A program made the position numbers and the translations under genes. A DNA stretch of 64,000 nucleotides from Paenibacillus helianthi (lineage in GTDB: Bacteria > Bacillota > Bacilli > Paenibacillales > Paenibacillaceae). Every line of letters begins with the position of its first letter. The stretch's first letter is position 1. Positions 51,754 to 61,907 of the stretch are shown one piece after another. Location: NCBI RefSeq assembly GCF_001909055.1, contig NZ_LVWI01000059.1:1-64000 (forward strand). The letters run 5' to 3'. Under the pieces are notes generated by a model. That model was not told the origin of the DNA. It did no database searches and saw only the letters and a list, made by a program, of their open reading frames with translations.

Positions 51754-52644
51754 CTATATACTAATTATTTGTCCCGAGTTTCCAATAATCCCTTCCTCAA
51801 AATAATTAGCAGGAACAGGGGTCAGTTTACCACCACTCATCGTGGACTTTATCATTCTTTGGTTTGCCAAGTCATAGACTGTCACTAGAATACCGTCAAA
51901 GACAACTCCGGATCTCATTGCATCATCACTCCAATGAATTTCGATAGCTTTAGTATCCAGTTCGAGACGGCCAGAATAGCCGAATAATACATCACTATAC
52001 AACTGTACCAAGGTGATCTCATTCTCAACCGACGATAATACCGTTATTAGTTCCGAACTGGTGTCTTCGACCTCTATGGCCCATTTCTGATCAGGAGACA
52101 TTTCCATCTTGAGTATTCGTCCGGGTACAATTGATGTATTCAAATCCACTCTCATATTTGACATCATAATATTCATCAAAATTTCCATAGCATCAATAGC
52201 TCTTTCATTCAATAAAAGCTCACTGTTCTCTATCCTTATTCTGAGCGAGTCGGAGACTTGCACATCTCCACTCAAGAAATAACCTTTTGGTCCAAAAACT
52301 TTTTGAATCAAATAAACTAACCATTCCAAAATATTTACCGTTTGTTCGCTGTCGGCCCATATCATTTGCTTACGATCTCTGGTCGGTTTCCAATGCAACC
52401 AGAGATCCGGCTGGCAGCTTGGCGGAGTATTATAATCAACAATGGAGGGATCTATGCTCTGTCCAGAATCTGAAAAATCCAGTGGATTATAATAAAATTC
52501 TCCATCTATCCCCACGTCCTTACCTGGAACCATTGTAGAGAGTATCGTAACATCTCTTTTCATTCTTCTTGTTCTTGCAAGGCCATCCACTAAATAATAG
52601 GTCTCTTCATCTAATTGACGGTCAAAGTTTATGACTAGCTGCAT
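51754..52644 (-). CDS. Candidate immunity protein of the RHS toxin
   Basis: A 296-residue cytosolic protein, AT-rich like the toxin tip it follows by 21 bases. It has no signal peptide or membrane span. Recognisable stretches are LVINFDRQLDEETYYLVDGL, DLWLHWKPTRDRKQMIW and IHWSDDAMRSGVVFDGILV; no family assigned. Position immediately after the C-terminal toxin coding end, and a terminator right behind it, is the standard toxin-immunity layout, so it is expected to neutralise the nuclease tip. This function is inferred from position. Confidence 0.6.
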   Translation of the reverse strand: MQLVINFDRQLDEETYYLVDGLARTRRMKRDVTILSTMVPGKDVGIDGEFYYNPLDFSDSGQSIDPSIVDYNTPPSCQPDLWLHWKPTRDRKQMIWADSEQTVNILEWLVYLIQKVFGPKGYFLSGDVQVSDSLRIRIENSELLLNERAIDAMEILMNIMMSNMRVDLNTSIVPGRILKMEMSPDQKWAIEVEDTSSELITVLSSVENEITLVQLYSDVLFGYSGRLELDTKAIEIHWSDDAMRSGVVFDGILVTVYDLANQRMIKSTMSGGKLTPVPANYFEEGIIGNSGQIISI

Positions 52645-52665
52645 ACTTCACACTCCAATCTACTG

Positions 52666-55600
52666 TTAAGGAATTACTGCGTTTTCCGGGATAGTCCACC
52701 ATAATGGCGGTAATAAGGACGGAACGAATCGAATAACTCTATAAGTTACATAAGCACCACCGGTAATTGTTCCCGCCTTTAGTAAATTGTTATTCGTCTC
52801 CTTCTCCTCCTCCTTTTCAGGTAGTGGTACTGTAATATAAACCGGTTCTTCAGTAGATGTTTTCCTTCTTTCGTAATAGTATATCATCCCTGGATCTGTT
52901 GAATAATGTGTTTCAAGTACAATTTCTTTGGTTGGATCATATGGGTGTTTTAATCTGACCTTATCGGGGTTCCATAAAACACCTCTCACAGCAGGTTTCC
53001 CCTCTAAGTTCAAACCATTAACATACTTGCTTAGTTGCGCTTTCCCATCAATATTCCTCTGGGCATTTTTATAATATGTGATAGGTTTCAATTCATAAAC
53101 TTGGAGTGTTCCTTGTGTATTAATCACAAAGTCTGCGTAACCGTAAGTTCCATCTACATAGTTCACTTTGTAATTATATTGAAAAGCGTTGGGTCCTAAT
53201 AACCCATTCATAATAGGTTGAAATGTATTCTTTACTTGCATATGAATTGCAGTACCATAGACTGGATCCCCAAACTTAGGTGTACTATCAATATCCTTAT
53301 GTCCACTTGGATCCATATATCTTAGTGGATTATTCCTCACATACGTATACAAATTCAAACTCAGCGGATTATCAATCTGCCCCTCATACGTATCCTCATT
53401 TATAAACCGCCCAATACTCGAGTCAAAATCCCGCGCCTGCGCATGGGAATAGCCGCTGTAGTAATCGTAACCCAGGCTGGTATAGCCGAACAAGTTGTCC
53501 GGGCCGGACCAATTCAGGTCGAATTTCTCCGGTTTCTCAGCTACGCCGAATTCGTCGTAGCGGTACCGTGCGGACATGCTGCCGTCCTGGCCTTCCAGGC
53601 CGATGACGCTGCCCTGTGCATCACTCAAGTAAAAGAGTGTCTTCGGCGCAGCAGACACAGCGCTAGCTCCGCTGGCTCCGGCGGTCGGCTCCCAATCGTT
53701 GCTCGCGTCTCCGCTTACCAGATAGCTCATGCTGATCCGTTCTTCACCGGCTCCGTACACATACGACTGCTTCCAGTTCTGTCCGTCTGCTCCGCTTGCG
53801 GTCAAAGGCTGCGGAATGCCCATGGTGATGTCATTGGTAAAATAAATGTCCAGTTGCCGTTTCTTGTACTGCGGCTCCCAGCCATCCCGGTTGCTGGCAG
53901 GATTCCCTGGCAGGTACGCATCTTGAATCGCACCGTCTCCGAGGGTAGTCCGCATGCTGACCCGGTTGCCGTCACCGTCATACTGGTACGTGGTGATGTC
54001 GCCGGACGTATTCGTGTTCCCTATCAGGCGGTTCGAAGCATCCCAGCGGTTGCTCTCCAGCACTTGCGGGCCTGCCGCCAGTGCAGCCTTCAGCATCGCT
54101 TCAGGGCTAAGCGCTTTGTCTGCCCCGTATACCCCTTCCGTTACACCAGACTCAAGCTTCGCATCCGGTAAGCTGGATAATGAAGCTTCGGCAGCATCTG
54201 GTGAGAGTGTTCCCGCAGGACTCCCGGAAGGACCTGCAATCGTTGACAACGGATCTAACAGCCCAGACAACGCATCTGTTGTTTTGACAGTACCTGTAGT
54301 TGTGACTGCATCTGTAGTTGCACCTGCGCCTGTCGCTGTGACTGCTCCAGCATTTGCACCTGCATTCTTGCCCGCTTCCAATCCCTTTGCATCCGAGTAA
54401 ACACTGTCCGGTACTGAAATCTTCTGCGCATTCGCCTGCGCCGTGAACAGCTTCAAAGCCGATTCGCTGTCGATCCCGCTCACTTCCAGCAGATTGCCGC
54501 GCTTGTCGTAGGTGTAGTCCTTGTAGTCGCTGCCTTTTTTGAAATGAGTCAGCTTGTTCGCTGCATCGTAGGTATAGCTCTCCATGGCGGTACTTCCGGC
54601 TTCTGTGGTTTGTTTCCCTAACCGGTTGCCTACGGTGTCGTAGGAGTAGACGACCTTGGAGCCGTTCTGCTTCTGCACCTGCACCAATTGGTTCAGCGCA
54701 TCGTAGGCATAGTCTGAGATGTCTGCCGGACGCTGAGCTCCGCTCGGATTATCCTCATCACTACCGCCTTCCAGGCGCTCCGTGCGTGTTTTGTTGCCAG
54801 CCGGATCATAGACATAGGTTAGCTGCTCCAACAGCCCGCCGCCTGGTGCCGTATGCTTCATCTCCAGCAATTGCCCCACGCCGTCATAGCTATAGGTACT
54901 CTTCCCGCTGTTCGGCAGCAGCTTCTCGGTCAGGCGTCCGCCCGCATCATATTGATAGCTGGTGATCTGGTTCTGCGCATCCGTCACCTGCTTGATCCGG
55001 TCTAACTTATCATAGTCATAGCTGACCACGGTGTTATCCGGGTAGATGATCCGGCTCCGCTGTCCGGTTGCCGTCCATTCATAACGCACGTTATTGCCGC
55101 GCGGATCAATGACTGACGTTGGCCGGTTCAGTGCGTCATAGGTATACCGCGTATTCCCGGTACTGTCTGTCATGAGGGTACGGCGTCCCGCAAGGTCATA
55201 TTCATATTTTACCGTAAGATTGCTGCCATACTTAATCTGCTCCACCTGATTGCCCTTATTATAGGCATACACGGTTGTATTGCTGTCCGGTTCTGTGATC
55301 TTCTGCAGATTGCCGTTGGCATCATAGGCAAGGGTCGTCTTCTCCTGCAGCGGATTCATTGATTCAGTGACCCGATTGAGTGCATCGTACTGGTAGGAGG
55401 TCACTGCTCCCAGCGCATTGGTCTTGTCCAGCAGGTTGCCGGAGGCGTCGTAGGCGTACTTAGTAGTACTGCCCTCTGCATTCTTCACTTCCGTCAAGCG
55501 GCCGAGCGGATCATACGTAAAGGCCGTTTCGTGATGATTGGCATCCACGATCTTCTCTATGTTGCCTTGGGCATCATAGGTATAGGAGGTTTCATACCCA

Positions 55601-58600
55601 AGGGCATTGCGCACCAGTGTGCTGCGTCCCAGCGCATCGTATTCGTAAGAAGTCTTTTGTCCCGCCGCATCTGTAAATTCAGTCATTAGTCCGCGGTCAT
55701 TGCGGGTGACTGTCGTTTCTTCATTCAGCGGATTGATGGTTCCGGCATCCAGTCCCCGGCTGTCGTATTTGGTCGTCCAGACCGAATGATTAGGGTCGAT
55801 GACAGCGACCTGGTTACCGTTCTTGTCATACTGGTATTCGGTTACTGCACCCAGCGCATCCGTTTCCTTCACCAATTGTCCAAGCGCATTATAGTCATAG
55901 TAGGTGCTGTTGCCCAGCGCATCCGTCTCTTTGATGGTATGGCCTGCCGCATCGTAGCGGTAACGTGTCTTGGCCCCAAGCGGATCGGTTACGCTCAGCA
56001 GTTCATTACGCTTACCATACGTGTAGGAGGTAATGTTACCCTTTGCATCCTTCTGGGTAAGCCTATTTCCGTTATCGTCATAGGTATATTTGCTCGCCTG
56101 GCCTTCAGCATCAGTAACTTCCTCCAGCTGTCCGACACTGTCGTAGCTGTAAGCCGTAACGGCTCCGGCTTCGTCCTTCGCTTCTTTGACACGGCCAAGC
56201 GCATCATAGGTCTGGCTGGTACTGTTATGGAGTGCGTCCTCTGTGCCGCTCAGACGGTACACATTATAGTTGCTAACCTTCTTGGTTCCAGCTGCATCTG
56301 TCTGCTCCACCGGATTGCCATTGGCGTCATACGTGACGCTGCTCGTCTGGTCCAGTGCATTGGTGACAGTAACCCCACGGTCTTTCTTGTCATATTCAAC
56401 GGCCTGCAGTTTGCCTTCCGCATCCTTGATCTGAGTGGTCCGGTGCAGGGTATCACGTTCAATAATGGTCGTGTAGCCGCTTGGATCCTTGATCTCCTTG
56501 GCGAATCCGTCGGCATCGTTGGTGTAAGCCGTGGTATGCCCTTCCGCATCGGTCACGGAGAGAGGAACTCCCTTGCTGTCCCAGGCAATGGCGACTGCGT
56601 GGCCAAGGGCGTCCGTACTTTTGACCAGGTTGCCTGCCGTATCGTAAGCATACGCGGAGCGGTTGCCGAGCGCATCGATCTCCTCAACCGGACGGTTCAA
56701 GGCATTATAACGTGTGAGTGTGGAATAACCGCTCTCATCCGTCCTCTGCGTTACATTTCCGCGCTCGTCGTAGGCCAATCTCCCTTGGTTGCCGTTAGCA
56801 TCCGTAATGGCTGTTACCTGGTCACTGCTATCATAGCTGTATTTAACGATGGCTCCATTCGCCGCTTGGCGCTGTGCAACCTTGAAATTGTTGTTCCATA
56901 CATAAGCTGTATCTTGATGCAGCGCATTGGTCCATGTGGTCTTGTTCGCCGTAGTGGTGATCGAAGAGGCTAATCCGGCAGTACTTGCCGCTGTAGCATG
57001 TCCGGAACTGGCACTGTCGGCTCCATTGGCATTGCTGGCACTGCTGGCACCACTCGCACCGTTCGCTCCATTGGCCCCGTTTGCACTGTTGGCACCACTT
57101 TGTGAATAGGTCAAAATCGTCTGGCCTGTCCCTACACCCGTATGAACGATAGGGGTCTGGTTCGGGGTCATATCTCCGCCAAGAACGAATAGCCCGCCAG
57201 TCTGCACATTCAGATTATTGTTGACACTAACATTGTCACGGACGAATAAGTCACCGCCGGTTACCGTCAAATTCGCGGTCTGGTTATTGGACACAATCCC
57301 GCCGACGACCATTTCCTGGGCAATGTTCATCTCCACACGGGTGTTGATCGACAAATCTCCCGCAATCAGAATCCGCTTCGCATCTATGGTCAGCCCGCCG
57401 CTGTTGTAGGTCAGACTGCCGGTTTGCAGCGTATCCCCCACAGTTACGGAAGAATCATTGTTGAGATGAATCGTTCCCCCGGACCACAGATTGCCGTATA
57501 AACCTTGAACCTTCTGCACGTCGAGTGCAAGCTTGGTGTTGGCGTTCAGTCCCTGCTTCAGAATCAATGTGCCGTACACGCGTACGGTGATATCCTTATT
57601 CGTATTCATCCCGTCCACGATCAGGACTACGGGCTTACTGGGTGATCCGAACGTAACGCTCTCTTCCACATTCAGCTGGCCTGTGCTGATCACAGCCGGG
57701 GATGCATTGCTCGCCGCAATAACCTGTTGGACCGCAGGAATACCGCCCGGAGCAGCCACCGCAGAAGCAATGAAGGCATCCCTTTTGCTGTCGTTGGTTC
57801 CGATGCTGGCCGCTAAATAATCGGCTATGAGTGGTTTCAGCCCTTCTACCTTCTTATATGCCGGTGCATGGGCGAGATTGTTCATCGTACCAGACAAAAT
57901 CACTTCATCCGAGTCCGGAATATCCCGTCCGTTCGCAGGGTCTATCCCTGTCTGACCGTCATCAGGCTCTTCGCCCCGGACCACTGGAGCCACGCGCCCT
58001 TCATAGCTCGAAGAACTCGTATTCCCGTAAAAGTCGGTAAAGCTGGTCACACGCTGATGGTCATCATAGGCTACGCCCATCGTCGCAGCACCCTTGGCAT
58101 CCGTTACGCTGAGTACATGATGGCTGTTATCATAGGTAAGCTTGGTTGTGGCTCCGTCCACATCTGTAATCGAGGTCAGATCTCCACTTGCCGTATCGTA
58201 ATGAAATGACATTTGCCGGCTGGCCGGGTCACTTACAGCAATCAGCTTGCCTGCTCCATCATAGCTTAGACTTAGGGATGCCCCGGCTGTATTGACCGCC
58301 TCCAGCTTCGTTCCCTGATATGAAAAAGTGATCTTATTCCCATTCAAGTCCGTGACCGATTGCAGCAATCCTTCCGCATTGAAGCGGTAACCATCGCCTT
58401 GAGGCGATGTGAGGGTATAGGTCCCGGCAGATGGCGCACTTAGCGTCCAGTCGGTCCCGCGCGGGGTCAGATACGCTCCTCCGGACAACGGCACATATTC
58501 AAAAAGCGAACCGTCCGGGCTCATGACCTCCACCTTGCCGCCGCTCAGCGGGTTCAGTTTCCATTCATAGCTGTGATGCCAGCCAAGTCCAGCGACACCT

Positions 58601-59748
58601 GTGAACGGGTCACGGCTTAAATAGCTCAACCCGAATTGCAGCGGCATCAATGCCTGCAATGTAATTGAATCTGTCGAGTAGACAAAATCACCCCGGGCCG
58701 GATCAACCGGCGCCTGTCCGGACGGGTTCACGATCCGCAGCCGGTCATGAATGGCTGCTTCCGTAAATTGCGTCAGATCGCCGCTGGAGATATTCCGGGT
58801 AGTTTGCGGATTGACCAGCAGGATGGAGCTCAGTCCGCTGACCGTTCCCGAGGAAGCAGCCGACTGGTTCAGGACGGCAATGTCTTGTGCCTTCTCCTTC
58901 ATGGCTTGCACCGTATCCAGCTTATAATAATAAGCCGCCAGGGCTTCCCAGCTGATTGAAAAAGCAGGCATAGGCGCACGCAGCACCGCAAGCGGCTCCG
59001 AATACCCTGAGAGCTTGCCGTCTTTCTTCGCTCTCGCCGTGATATGCGCAGCTTCACCCGGTGTGATCCCGATCTGCTGGCTCCATTGTCCTGCGTTATT
59101 GACTGCAATATTGGAGAACAGCTTTTCCTCCCTACTGGATGGATAGTAGAGCTCTAATTCAAGCAGGGTTCCTGGTTCAGCAGTTCCGGATACCACAGAT
59201 TGTCCAGAGGCAGCAGGTTTGATCTGCAATGCTGCCGGAGGTGCTACTTCGTCGCCGCCAAGAATTTCGAAGCTGGCAATTTGCCCGTAGTATACGCCAA
59301 CTCCGTTATATTCGGCAGGGGAGATGCAGACGTTATAACGCCCTTCCTCCAGCGGTACGCCTCCAATCTTGCCATCCCACTGATATTTGTGAACGATGTA
59401 TTGACCGTTCTGTTTCGTTTGATAATCTCCGCTCGTAATTAGTTCCCCCAGGAGCGGGGCAGAACCGTCTTTTTGCGGAGTACACAGGTTGATGTTGGTC
59501 TTGTGAGACTCCTGGCCGTCATCCGCCGCATTGAAGCTGAACGAGATTTCAACACTTTTACCGGGTCCCGGGCTCAGCTCACTGGGCTCAATCCGCATAT
59601 TGGTCGCTGCAAAGGCTGATGATGTGAGCTTGGTAAGTCCCGGAACAACCGGGACGTAAGAGAGGACCAGCAGCAGCGCAAGCATAAGGTTTACACGTGT
59701 TTTCATATTACAGCTGCGCCACTTCCTTGTTATCTTTCGAAATGTCAT
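52666..59748 (-). CDS. RHS-repeat polymorphic toxin with RecB-like nuclease tip
   Basis: A 2360-residue secreted RHS protein. A signal peptide (about 15-48, long basic n-region) begins at the ATG at 59748 with AGGAG upstream. Then come beta domains (about 50-260) and a DUF6531-type start of the repeats (DFVYSTDSITLQALMPLQFG). The YD repeats are split by an inserted beta-helix-like domain (about 660-880) with an Ala/Ser/Asn/Gly linker. Dozens of YD repeats (TYDANGN, YTYDALG) run to about 1750, with a second low-complexity stretch near 1790-1880. The core ends with DFDSSIGRFINEDTYEG and LYTYVRNNPLRYMDPSGH. After residue 2150 a 210-residue tip has Asp2206 (GYADFVI), Glu2219-x-Lys2221 (YELKP) and QLSKY (2238-2242), a PD-(D/E)xK plus QxxxY nuclease pattern, then a Glu-rich spacer and a hydrophobic tail. 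Confidence 0.92.
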   Translation of the reverse strand: MTFRKITRKWRSCNMKTRVNLMLALLLVLSYVPVVPGLTKLTSSAFAATNMRIEPSELSPGPGKSVEISFSFNAADDGQESHKTNINLCTPQKDGSAPLLGELITSGDYQTKQNGQYIVHKYQWDGKIGGVPLEEGRYNVCISPAEYNGVGVYYGQIASFEILGGDEVAPPAALQIKPAASGQSVVSGTAEPGTLLELELYYPSSREEKLFSNIAVNNAGQWSQQIGITPGEAAHITARAKKDGKLSGYSEPLAVLRAPMPAFSISWEALAAYYYKLDTVQAMKEKAQDIAVLNQSAASSGTVSGLSSILLVNPQTTRNISSGDLTQFTEAAIHDRLRIVNPSGQAPVDPARGDFVYSTDSITLQALMPLQFGLSYLSRDPFTGVAGLGWHHSYEWKLNPLSGGKVEVMSPDGSLFEYVPLSGGAYLTPRGTDWTLSAPSAGTYTLTSPQGDGYRFNAEGLLQSVTDLNGNKITFSYQGTKLEAVNTAGASLSLSYDGAGKLIAVSDPASRQMSFHYDTASGDLTSITDVDGATTKLTYDNSHHVLSVTDAKGAATMGVAYDDHQRVTSFTDFYGNTSSSSYEGRVAPVVRGEEPDDGQTGIDPANGRDIPDSDEVILSGTMNNLAHAPAYKKVEGLKPLIADYLAASIGTNDSKRDAFIASAVAAPGGIPAVQQVIAASNASPAVISTGQLNVEESVTFGSPSKPVVLIVDGMNTNKDITVRVYGTLILKQGLNANTKLALDVQKVQGLYGNLWSGGTIHLNNDSSVTVGDTLQTGSLTYNSGGLTIDAKRILIAGDLSINTRVEMNIAQEMVVGGIVSNNQTANLTVTGGDLFVRDNVSVNNNLNVQTGGLFVLGGDMTPNQTPIVHTGVGTGQTILTYSQSGANSANGANGANGASGASSASNANGADSASSGHATAASTAGLASSITTTANKTTWTNALHQDTAYVWNNNFKVAQRQAANGAIVKYSYDSSDQVTAITDANGNQGRLAYDERGNVTQRTDESGYSTLTRYNALNRPVEEIDALGNRSAYAYDTAGNLVKSTDALGHAVAIAWDSKGVPLSVTDAEGHTTAYTNDADGFAKEIKDPSGYTTIIERDTLHRTTQIKDAEGKLQAVEYDKKDRGVTVTNALDQTSSVTYDANGNPVEQTDAAGTKKVSNYNVYRLSGTEDALHNSTSQTYDALGRVKEAKDEAGAVTAYSYDSVGQLEEVTDAEGQASKYTYDDNGNRLTQKDAKGNITSYTYGKRNELLSVTDPLGAKTRYRYDAAGHTIKETDALGNSTYYDYNALGQLVKETDALGAVTEYQYDKNGNQVAVIDPNHSVWTTKYDSRGLDAGTINPLNEETTVTRNDRGLMTEFTDAAGQKTSYEYDALGRSTLVRNALGYETSYTYDAQGNIEKIVDANHHETAFTYDPLGRLTEVKNAEGSTTKYAYDASGNLLDKTNALGAVTSYQYDALNRVTESMNPLQEKTTLAYDANGNLQKITEPDSNTTVYAYNKGNQVEQIKYGSNLTVKYEYDLAGRRTLMTDSTGNTRYTYDALNRPTSVIDPRGNNVRYEWTATGQRSRIIYPDNTVVSYDYDKLDRIKQVTDAQNQITSYQYDAGGRLTEKLLPNSGKSTYSYDGVGQLLEMKHTAPGGGLLEQLTYVYDPAGNKTRTERLEGGSDEDNPSGAQRPADISDYAYDALNQLVQVQKQNGSKVVYSYDTVGNRLGKQTTEAGSTAMESYTYDAANKLTHFKKGSDYKDYTYDKRGNLLEVSGIDSESALKLFTAQANAQKISVPDSVYSDAKGLEAGKNAGANAGAVTATGAGATTDAVTTTGTVKTTDALSGLLDPLSTIAGPSGSPAGTLSPDAAEASLSSLPDAKLESGVTEGVYGADKALSPEAMLKAALAAGPQVLESNRWDASNRLIGNTNTSGDITTYQYDGDGNRVSMRTTLGDGAIQDAYLPGNPASNRDGWEPQYKKRQLDIYFTNDITMGIPQPLTASGADGQNWKQSYVYGAGEERISMSYLVSGDASNDWEPTAGASGASAVSAAPKTLFYLSDAQGSVIGLEGQDGSMSARYRYDEFGVAEKPEKFDLNWSGPDNLFGYTSLGYDYYSGYSHAQARDFDSSIGRFINEDTYEGQIDNPLSLNLYTYVRNNPLRYMDPSGHKDIDSTPKFGDPVYGTAIHMQVKNTFQPIMNGLLGPNAFQYNYKVNYVDGTYGYADFVINTQGTLQVYELKPITYYKNAQRNIDGKAQLSKYVNGLNLEGKPAVRGVLWNPDKVRLKHPYDPTKEIVLETHYSTDPGMIYYYERRKTSTEEPVYITVPLPEKEEEKETNNNLLKAGTITGGAYVTYRVIRFVPSLLPPLWWTIPENAVIP

Positions 59749-59773
59749 AGACTGATCTCCTATCCGTTATAAG

Positions 59774-61858
59774 TTAGAGTAATTTCAACTCAGCCAGCAG
59801 CTTGTACATAATGACAGCCGCCTCGGCTCTCGTGGATGAATGCTTAGGCTTCAAAAGCTGTGCGCTGCCCTGCACCAGCTTCTTCTCGACTGCAGCAGCT
59901 ACAGATTCCCGTGCCCATGCGCTAATGCTGTCATTATCCTTGAATCCGGAGAGTCCAGCCTCACGCTTGACCGCATCCGCAGCAGTAGCCTTGTTGCCCG
60001 TAGTGCTGTCAATCGCCCGCATCAGCATCACCATCATCTGTTCACGGGTCAGCGGATCATTGCCATGAAAGAATCCGGCTTCGCCGGTGACGATTCCGGC
60101 CTTGGCTGCCGCTTCCACATAAGGGTAGGACCAGCTCGCCGCCGGGACATCACGGAAGGTCGCCGTATCCGGCTGCACCGGCTGCAACTGAAGAGCTGCT
60201 GCCAGCAGCTTCGTGAATTCCGCCCGGGTCAAAATACCTTTTGGCGCATACACGGTTCCGTTCATCCCGTTCACGATTCCTCTTGCTGCGAGTACCTCTA
60301 CCTGTTGCTGTGCCCAATGGCCTGACAAATCTGTGAAATCAATATCGCGCAGCATAACCGCATACAGTCCGGAGGCTGTAATCTTGGCCTGCACAAATCC
60401 ATTCTCCGCTGCAGTCACTCCCCCGATATAGGTCCAGTTGCCTTTTGCCGGATTGTAGCTGTAGATTCCAAGCTTCTCACGACTTGTCTTCCAAGGCTCT
60501 TCCTTGGAATATTGAACCGCCAGTTTGGCCGGGATCAGAAATGGAGAACTCGCTTGTATCTGCCAGGCGGAACCTGCCTTCAGCAGTTTTTTGCCGTTTG
60601 CGTCGATCAGTGCCTGTGTCTCCAGCTCCGCCTGGGCCAAGCTTACAGTGGTATTGTCCTTGAAGGTTCCTGCTGAAATCTCCAGCCGCGCCAAGCCATT
60701 CAGTACAGACAAGATACCGCCGGCACTGCCGATAATCTGACTATCCTTGGCTCCGGTTATTACAGGGATCTTAACGTCCGGGGTTGAGCCCGAGTTCGAG
60801 CCGGTACCTGGATTTGGCGTTGTACCCGGGGATGGAGTTGTTCCCGGACTTGGAGTCGGGAGGCTTCCATCTTTTAATTCCACTGATTCTATGTAGTCGT
60901 CTTTCTTGCTGTACAACAGCTTACTTCCGTTAATTCCGATCAGCTTCGCCCCGGCCGGTACCGCCGGCAGAGGCTTTACTGCATAAGTAGAGAGATCCAC
61001 CTGCTGCAGCGTAACTGCACCGTTAACATCCTCTTGAAAAACGGCCTGTCCTCCGCCTATGGACATGAAGGCATACTCTGTTCCTCCAGGCTTCATCTCC
61101 GTGAGATCCACAGGCTGTGCCGTCAGGTCTTTGATATTCAGAAGCACATACTTACTCTCAGAGGTGCCGTTCTTTTGCTTAAACAGCACATGGCTCCCGT
61201 TAAAAACAAACCAGTCCACGTAATTCGCTCCGCCCAGACTAACAAGCGCACGCGTGACTCCACTGCTTACATCCAGCAGACTGAGGCCCCCGTCACGGGC
61301 ATTCTTATACACCACATCTCCATCTGCCAGCACCGGAAACCGTCCTTCGCCGAGGTCGGCTTCAACGCCCGTAGCTAGATCATGATAGATCATGCTGCCG
61401 TAATTTTTGCGCTCGTACCAGACCACGCCAACTCCATCCGTTGTCGGATTCCCGTATTGACCAGACTGTTTGTTAAGCTTGATGCGGGTGCCTGTTGCAA
61501 GATTTGCAGAGTAGATATCCCAGTTCAGGGAAGATTCCTGCTCCGTTCCCTTGTCCGCCCACACGGCAATACTGCCGCCCACAGAAGGGGCGTCCTTGGC
61601 GGATGAGCTTGTCGTAAGTACCGTACCCGCACCACTGGATTGATTCAGCGCGTGCACCTGTCTGACCCCGCCTGCATCTGCTTCCAGCCATACGATCCGG
61701 TCACCGGATACACTGTAGTCCGTTCTGCCCGGATCTGTCCCCGCTGCCGAGACCTGCTTCATGCTGAACCCCCCGCTTAACAGGCCTCCAAGCATACATA
61801 CCACCGCCACTGCGGCCACAAGGGGCCGCGACAACTTCATTTCCCTTTCCAACCTCAT
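59774..61858 (-). CDS. SLH protein with N-terminal beta-propeller-like domain
   Basis: A 694-residue secreted wall-anchored protein. After the signal peptide (about 8-38) comes a TolB/YWTD-like beta-propeller region (about 45-325: RTDYSVSGDRIVWLEADAG, NLATGTRIKLNKQSGQYGN, GGGQAVFQEDVNG), a Thr/Pro/Gly linker (PTPSPGTTPSPGTTPNPGT), a beta domain, and three C-terminal SLH domains (FTDLSGHWAQQQVEVLAAR, PLTREQMMVMLMRAI, STRAEAAVIMYKLLAEL). It precedes the RHS gene by 25 bases with no terminator, so the two are co-transcribed behind a cyclic-di-GMP riboswitch. It may tether or display the RHS toxin at the wall; that is inferred. Confidence 0.92.
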   Translation of the reverse strand: MRLEREMKLSRPLVAAVAVVCMLGGLLSGGFSMKQVSAAGTDPGRTDYSVSGDRIVWLEADAGGVRQVHALNQSSGAGTVLTTSSSAKDAPSVGGSIAVWADKGTEQESSLNWDIYSANLATGTRIKLNKQSGQYGNPTTDGVGVVWYERKNYGSMIYHDLATGVEADLGEGRFPVLADGDVVYKNARDGGLSLLDVSSGVTRALVSLGGANYVDWFVFNGSHVLFKQKNGTSESKYVLLNIKDLTAQPVDLTEMKPGGTEYAFMSIGGGQAVFQEDVNGAVTLQQVDLSTYAVKPLPAVPAGAKLIGINGSKLLYSKKDDYIESVELKDGSLPTPSPGTTPSPGTTPNPGTGSNSGSTPDVKIPVITGAKDSQIIGSAGGILSVLNGLARLEISAGTFKDNTTVSLAQAELETQALIDANGKKLLKAGSAWQIQASSPFLIPAKLAVQYSKEEPWKTSREKLGIYSYNPAKGNWTYIGGVTAAENGFVQAKITASGLYAVMLRDIDFTDLSGHWAQQQVEVLAARGIVNGMNGTVYAPKGILTRAEFTKLLAAALQLQPVQPDTATFRDVPAASWSYPYVEAAAKAGIVTGEAGFFHGNDPLTREQMMVMLMRAIDSTTGNKATAADAVKREAGLSGFKDNDSISAWARESVAAAVEKKLVQGSAQLLKPKHSSTRAEAAVIMYKLLAELKLL

Positions 61859-61907
61859 TCACTTCTCTCCCCCAGCGCTATTTGTAGGCACGCCAAAAAA
61901 CCAAGTG

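Noticed and set aside
53443..54400. Overlapping plus-strand frames of 242 and 148 residues
   Set aside because: Both are antisense to the RHS core and its low-complexity stretch.
55786..56973. 395-residue open frame on the plus strand
   Set aside because: It is antisense to the YD-repeat coding region; repeated codons on one strand leave the other strand open. No ribosome binding site and no recognisable protein.
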